Shown here piece by piece: positions 61,420 to 64,000 of a DNA stretch of 64,000 nucleotides. The position numbers and the translations under genes were made by a program. Each line of letters opens with the position of its first letter. The stretch's first letter is position 1. This DNA is from Pseudomonas fluorescens (lineage in GTDB: Bacteria; Pseudomonadota; Gammaproteobacteria; Pseudomonadales; Pseudomonadaceae): the NCBI RefSeq assembly GCF_019212185.1, contig NZ_CP078138.1, positions 3,950,501 through 4,014,500 on the forward strand. Reading direction: 5' to 3'. The notes under the pieces were generated by a model, which saw only the letters and a program-made list of their open reading frames with translations, was not told where the DNA came from and searched no databases.

Positions 61420-62688
61420 TCACCACAGCGGCAAGCTGTAGCTGACAATCAAACGGTTCTCGTCGATGTCGCTGGCGAAGCTGCTGCGATAGCTGGCATT
61501 GCGCCATTTGATCCCGACGTTTTTCAGCGCACCGCTCTGGATCACGTAACCGATGTCGGTGTTGCGTTCCCACTCTTTGCCGTCCCCCGGTGCGGCGCCG
61601 AGGTTGACCTGGTCGCCCTTGACGTAACGGGTCATGAAGGTCAGGCCCGGGATGCCGACGCCGGCGAAGTTGAAGTCGTAGCGGGCCTGGAAGGAGCGTT
61701 CGTCCTGGTTGGCGAAGTCGTTGATCTGCACCAGGTTGACCAGGTACGGGTCGGCGCCATTGACGTTGGCGAAGCCGGTGTCACCGCTCATTTTCTGGTA
61801 GGTCAGGCCAAACGCATGAGCACCCAGGGCGTAGGTGAACATCGCACCGAGCATGCGGTTGTCAACGTTGCTATTGCCGTCATCGGTGGCACTCGACCAG
61901 CGCAGGTCGGACTTCAGCGACTGGCCCTCGGTCACTGCCAAGGTGTGGCTCAGGGTCAAGAAGTGCTGCTTGTACAGATCCTCCAGGTGGGCGTAGTGAT
62001 AACCGGTGGTCAGGCCGTTGCTCCACTTGTAGTCACCGCCGATGAAATCGAACTGGTCGGTGGTCGCATTGGCGCCGGTGACGATGTTGCGGCGCGGCCC
62101 TTTCATCACCGTCATGTCTTCGCGGTTACTGGAGTTACGCTGGCTGACCTGGGTCAGGCGCCCGCCGTTGAAGGTCAGGTTGTCCAGGTCCATGGAGGTC
62201 AACTGGCCGCCCTCGAAGGTCTGCGGCAACAGGCGCGTATCGTTGGGCACCAGCACCGGCAGCTTGGGCATCAGCGTACCAACCTTGAGGGTAGTCTTGG
62301 ACACCCGCACCTTGCCGGTCACACCCAGTTCGCTGTAGTTGTCCGGGGCGCGCCTGGACGTCGGTCCCTGGGGCAGCAAGCCGGTAACGCCGGCGCGATC
62401 CGGGCTTGAATCGAGCTTGATCCCGAGCAGGCCCTGGGCATCGACACCAAAACCCACCGTGCCCTCGGTGAAACCCGACTCCATCTTCAGGATGAAACCC
62501 TGGGCCCACTCCTCGCCCTTGTTTTGCGGCGCGTTGGCCTGGCGGAAGTCGCGGTTCATGTAGAAGTTACGCATCTCCACACTGGCCTTGCTGTCGTTGA
62601 TGAAGTCGGCGGACGCTGGGGCGCAGACACCGATGACCCCGGCCATACCGGACAACTGGGCAATGCGGACAGATCGTTTGACGTACAT
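61420..62688 (-). CDS. OprD-family outer-membrane porin
   Basis: 422 residues: signal peptide ending CAPASA, then DFINDSKASVEMRNFYMNRDF, EEWAQGFILKMESGFTEG and the closing strand SYSLPLW, all characteristic of the OprD family. Lies 77 bases downstream of LivM-type permease genes on the same strand, suggesting it supplies the outer-membrane step for that importer's substrate (small amide or carboxylate; for Liv-type systems amino acids, urea or short amides are typical). ATG follows AGAGAGCC. Confidence 0.92.
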   Translation of the reverse strand: MYVKRSVRIAQLSGMAGVIGVCAPASADFINDSKASVEMRNFYMNRDFRQANAPQNKGEEWAQGFILKMESGFTEGTVGFGVDAQGLLGIKLDSSPDRAGVTGLLPQGPTSRRAPDNYSELGVTGKVRVSKTTLKVGTLMPKLPVLVPNDTRLLPQTFEGGQLTSMDLDNLTFNGGRLTQVSQRNSSNREDMTVMKGPRRNIVTGANATTDQFDFIGGDYKWSNGLTTGYHYAHLEDLYKQHFLTLSHTLAVTEGQSLKSDLRWSSATDDGNSNVDNRMLGAMFTYALGAHAFGLTYQKMSGDTGFANVNGADPYLVNLVQINDFANQDERSFQARYDFNFAGVGIPGLTFMTRYVKGDQVNLGAAPGDGKEWERNTDIGYVIQSGALKNVGIKWRNASYRSSFASDIDENRLIVSYSLPLW

Positions 62689-62722
62689 AAGGCTCTCTTT
62701 TTTATTGTTGTGGTGCAGCACA

Positions 62723-62741
62723 CCCACGCACCCTGCGTGGG
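62723..62741. promoter_or_regulatory. Hairpin in the permease-porin gap
   Basis: CCCACGCA-CCC-TGCGTGGG, a perfect 8-bp stem inside the operon gap, with no U-tract on the transcribed side. Could stabilise or partly attenuate the transcript before the porin. Confidence 0.5.
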
Positions 62742-62765
62742 CTCCCTACAGCGGCAAATCAGGTT

Positions 62766-63770
62766 CTAGAAATTGCGCCGGTTGAGCTTGAGCACCCAGC
62801 CGACAATGCCGACCCGGAACAGCAACACGCAGAGGACGAAAATCATCCCCAGGATCACGTGCACCCATTCCCCCAGCGGGCCGTTGGACAGGTAGCTCTG
62901 CAAGGTCACCACCACAGTGGCGCCCACCAGTGGACCGAGGATGGTGCCGACACCGCCGAGCAGGGTCATCAGGATCACCTCGCCGGACATGTGCCAGTGC
63001 GCGTCGGTGAGCGACGCCAGCTGGAACACCACAGTCTTGGTCGAACCGGCGAGGCCGGTCAGCGCCGCCGAGATGACGAACGCCAGCAGCTTGTGCGCGT
63101 CGACGTTGTAGCCGAGGGAAATCGCCCGTGGCTCGTTCTCGCGAATCGCCTTGAGCACTTGGCCGTAAGGCGAGTGGATGGTGCGCTGGATGACCGCGAA
63201 GCCGAACACGAACACCGCCAGCACGAAGTAGTACATGGTCAGGTTGTTGCTCAGCTCCAGCAGCCCGAACAACTCACCACGCGGCACCCCGTGCAGGCCG
63301 TTTTCGCCGCCGGTGAACGGCGCCTGGACGTAGAGAAAGAACACCAGCTGCGCCAATGCCAGGGTGATCATCGCGAAGTAGATGCCCTGGCGCCGGATCG
63401 CCAGCAAGCCAAACACCAACCCCATCAGCGCAGAGCTCAAGGTGCCAAGGATGATCCCCAGGCCGGTGTCGAGACCGCTGTACTGGGTCAGCAGGAATCC
63501 GGTGACGTAGCCACCGGTGGCGAGGAACGCCGCGTGCCCGAAGGACAACAAGCCGGCGTAACCCAGCAGCAGGTTAAAGGCACAGGCGAACAGCGCGAAA
63601 CACAGCAACTTCATCAGGAACACCGGGTAGATCGCCGCCGGCGCCACCAGCGCCACGGCGAACAGTGCCAGGTAGAAGCCACGCTTGCGCCGGGTTGCCG
63701 CCTTTTGCCGTTCCAGCACCACTTGCGGTGGCTGGCGTACGGCCTCTGGTTTGATCTGCAGACTTGTCAT
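62766..63770 (-). CDS. Branched-chain-type ABC transporter permease (LivM-like)
   Basis: 334 residues. Hydrophilic N-terminal tail of about 30 residues, then eight or more helices; the family's LLLGYAGLLSFGHAAFLATGGY signature and IRRQGIYFAMITLALAQL are visible. ATG lies 1 base after the stop of the upstream LivH-type gene. Substrates of this class include leucine/isoleucine/valine, urea and amides. Transport partners (binding protein, ATPases) are outside the window. Confidence 0.93.
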   Translation of the reverse strand: MTSLQIKPEAVRQPPQVVLERQKAATRRKRGFYLALFAVALVAPAAIYPVFLMKLLCFALFACAFNLLLGYAGLLSFGHAAFLATGGYVTGFLLTQYSGLDTGLGIILGTLSSALMGLVFGLLAIRRQGIYFAMITLALAQLVFFLYVQAPFTGGENGLHGVPRGELFGLLELSNNLTMYYFVLAVFVFGFAVIQRTIHSPYGQVLKAIRENEPRAISLGYNVDAHKLLAFVISAALTGLAGSTKTVVFQLASLTDAHWHMSGEVILMTLLGGVGTILGPLVGATVVVTLQSYLSNGPLGEWVHVILGMIFVLCVLLFRVGIVGWVLKLNRRNF

Positions 63771-63771
63771 G

Positions 63772-64000
63772 TTATGCCTCCTTTCCGAACAGGCCTGCCG
63801 GACGCAGCAGCAGCACCAGGACCATCACCAGGAACACCACGGTGTTGGCCGCTTCTGGATAAAACACCTTGGTCAGCCCTTCGATCAGGCCCATGGCCAG
63901 GCCGGTGACGATGGCGCCCATGATCGAGCCCATGCCGCCGATCACCACCACCGCAAACACCACGATCAGCAGGTTGGCGCCCATGGTCGGGGTCACCGAA
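63772..64000 (-). CDS. Branched-chain-type ABC transporter permease (LivH-like), C-terminal part
   Basis: The 76-residue C-terminus only (TPTMGANLLIVVFAVVVIGG, MGSIMGAIVTGLAMGLIEGL), typical of LivH proteins ending in a hydrophobic stretch and LLRPAGLFGKEA. The beginning lies beyond the right window edge. Its TAA lies just ahead of the LivM ATG (1 base), so they are coupled. Confidence 0.9.
   Translation of the reverse strand, partial: SVTPTMGANLLIVVFAVVVIGGMGSIMGAIVTGLAMGLIEGLTKVFYPEAANTVVFLVMVLVLLLRPAGLFGKEA

Noticed and set aside
1..64000. CRISPR array, tRNA, rRNA, intact transposase
   Set aside because: Looked for by reading: no direct-repeat array with spacers, no cloverleaf or CCA end, no IS transposase. 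The only recombinase trace is the integrase tail at 39.5 kb.

Overview
The window reads as a stretch of a Pseudomonas chromosome, most likely of the P. fluorescens group. The evidence is high GC, GCGAGC/GCTCGC-type REP palindromes between genes, OprD-family porins, a vanillate vanAB locus, a PssA of the HKD type and many two-component genes. No rRNA, tRNA or CRISPR array was seen. Most of the sequence is intact accessory metabolism and signalling. Scattered gene remnants (a PrlF/YhaV toxin-antitoxin pair, a tyrosine integrase tail, a collapsed hybrid kinase) record older insertions and deletions.

Regions in order. 1-6.5 kb: a truncated LysR gene facing a catabolic-looking operon (argininosuccinate-lyase-family enzyme, polar amino-acid ABC importer, two polysaccharide-deacetylase-fold hydrolases). 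6.6-12.6 kb: an MFS transporter, then a sugar-type unit (NupG-like symporter, sugar isomerase, Gfo/Idh/MocA dehydrogenase) opposite a LacI regulator, with a perfect 22-bp operator between them. 12.6-13.6 kb: TA remnants and small ORFs. 14-21.2 kb: the vanillate locus (vanK, OprD-type porin, vanR, vanB, vanA, second MHS transporter) with TGGATCCA palindromes at both promoters. 21.3-25.3 kb: CSS-EAL phosphodiesterase, lysozyme-inhibitor-like protein, and an unusual fusion of a NarL-type response regulator with a PAS and degenerate kinase module. 25.5-29.5 kb: a polyamine/opine-type ABC importer ending in a strong terminator.

30-37 kb holds the most intriguing unit: a tightly overlapping operon of thermostable-hemolysin family protein, acyl-adenylating enzyme, heme-oxygenase-like diiron enzyme, SDR and TPR protein, ending in an OmpR/QseC-type two-component pair. 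Its promoter carries two opposed CTTAAG-N5-CTGAAG-type boxes, shared with a divergent cytochrome b561. It looks like a small self-regulated pathway for modifying a lipid or acyl compound; the product is not known to me.

37-46.5 kb: sulfatase, lipoprotein, integrase remnant, YbiT-like ABC-F protein, MFS exporter, pssA, TetR with an NTF2-like protein, and a TPR/HEAT protein. 46.5-57 kb: a signalling island with a double-domain KaiC homologue coupled to a hybrid kinase carrying a pseudo-receiver. It faces an operon of a 1,159-residue CHASE3-GAF kinase with three receivers, CheR, stand-alone CheB, a receiver-kinase and single receivers. 57-61.3 kb: a glycosyltransferase and three divergent PI-PLC-like paralogues without signal peptides, the first two in lower-GC DNA. 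61.4-64 kb: an OprD-type porin followed upstream by branched-chain-type ABC permeases that run off the window.
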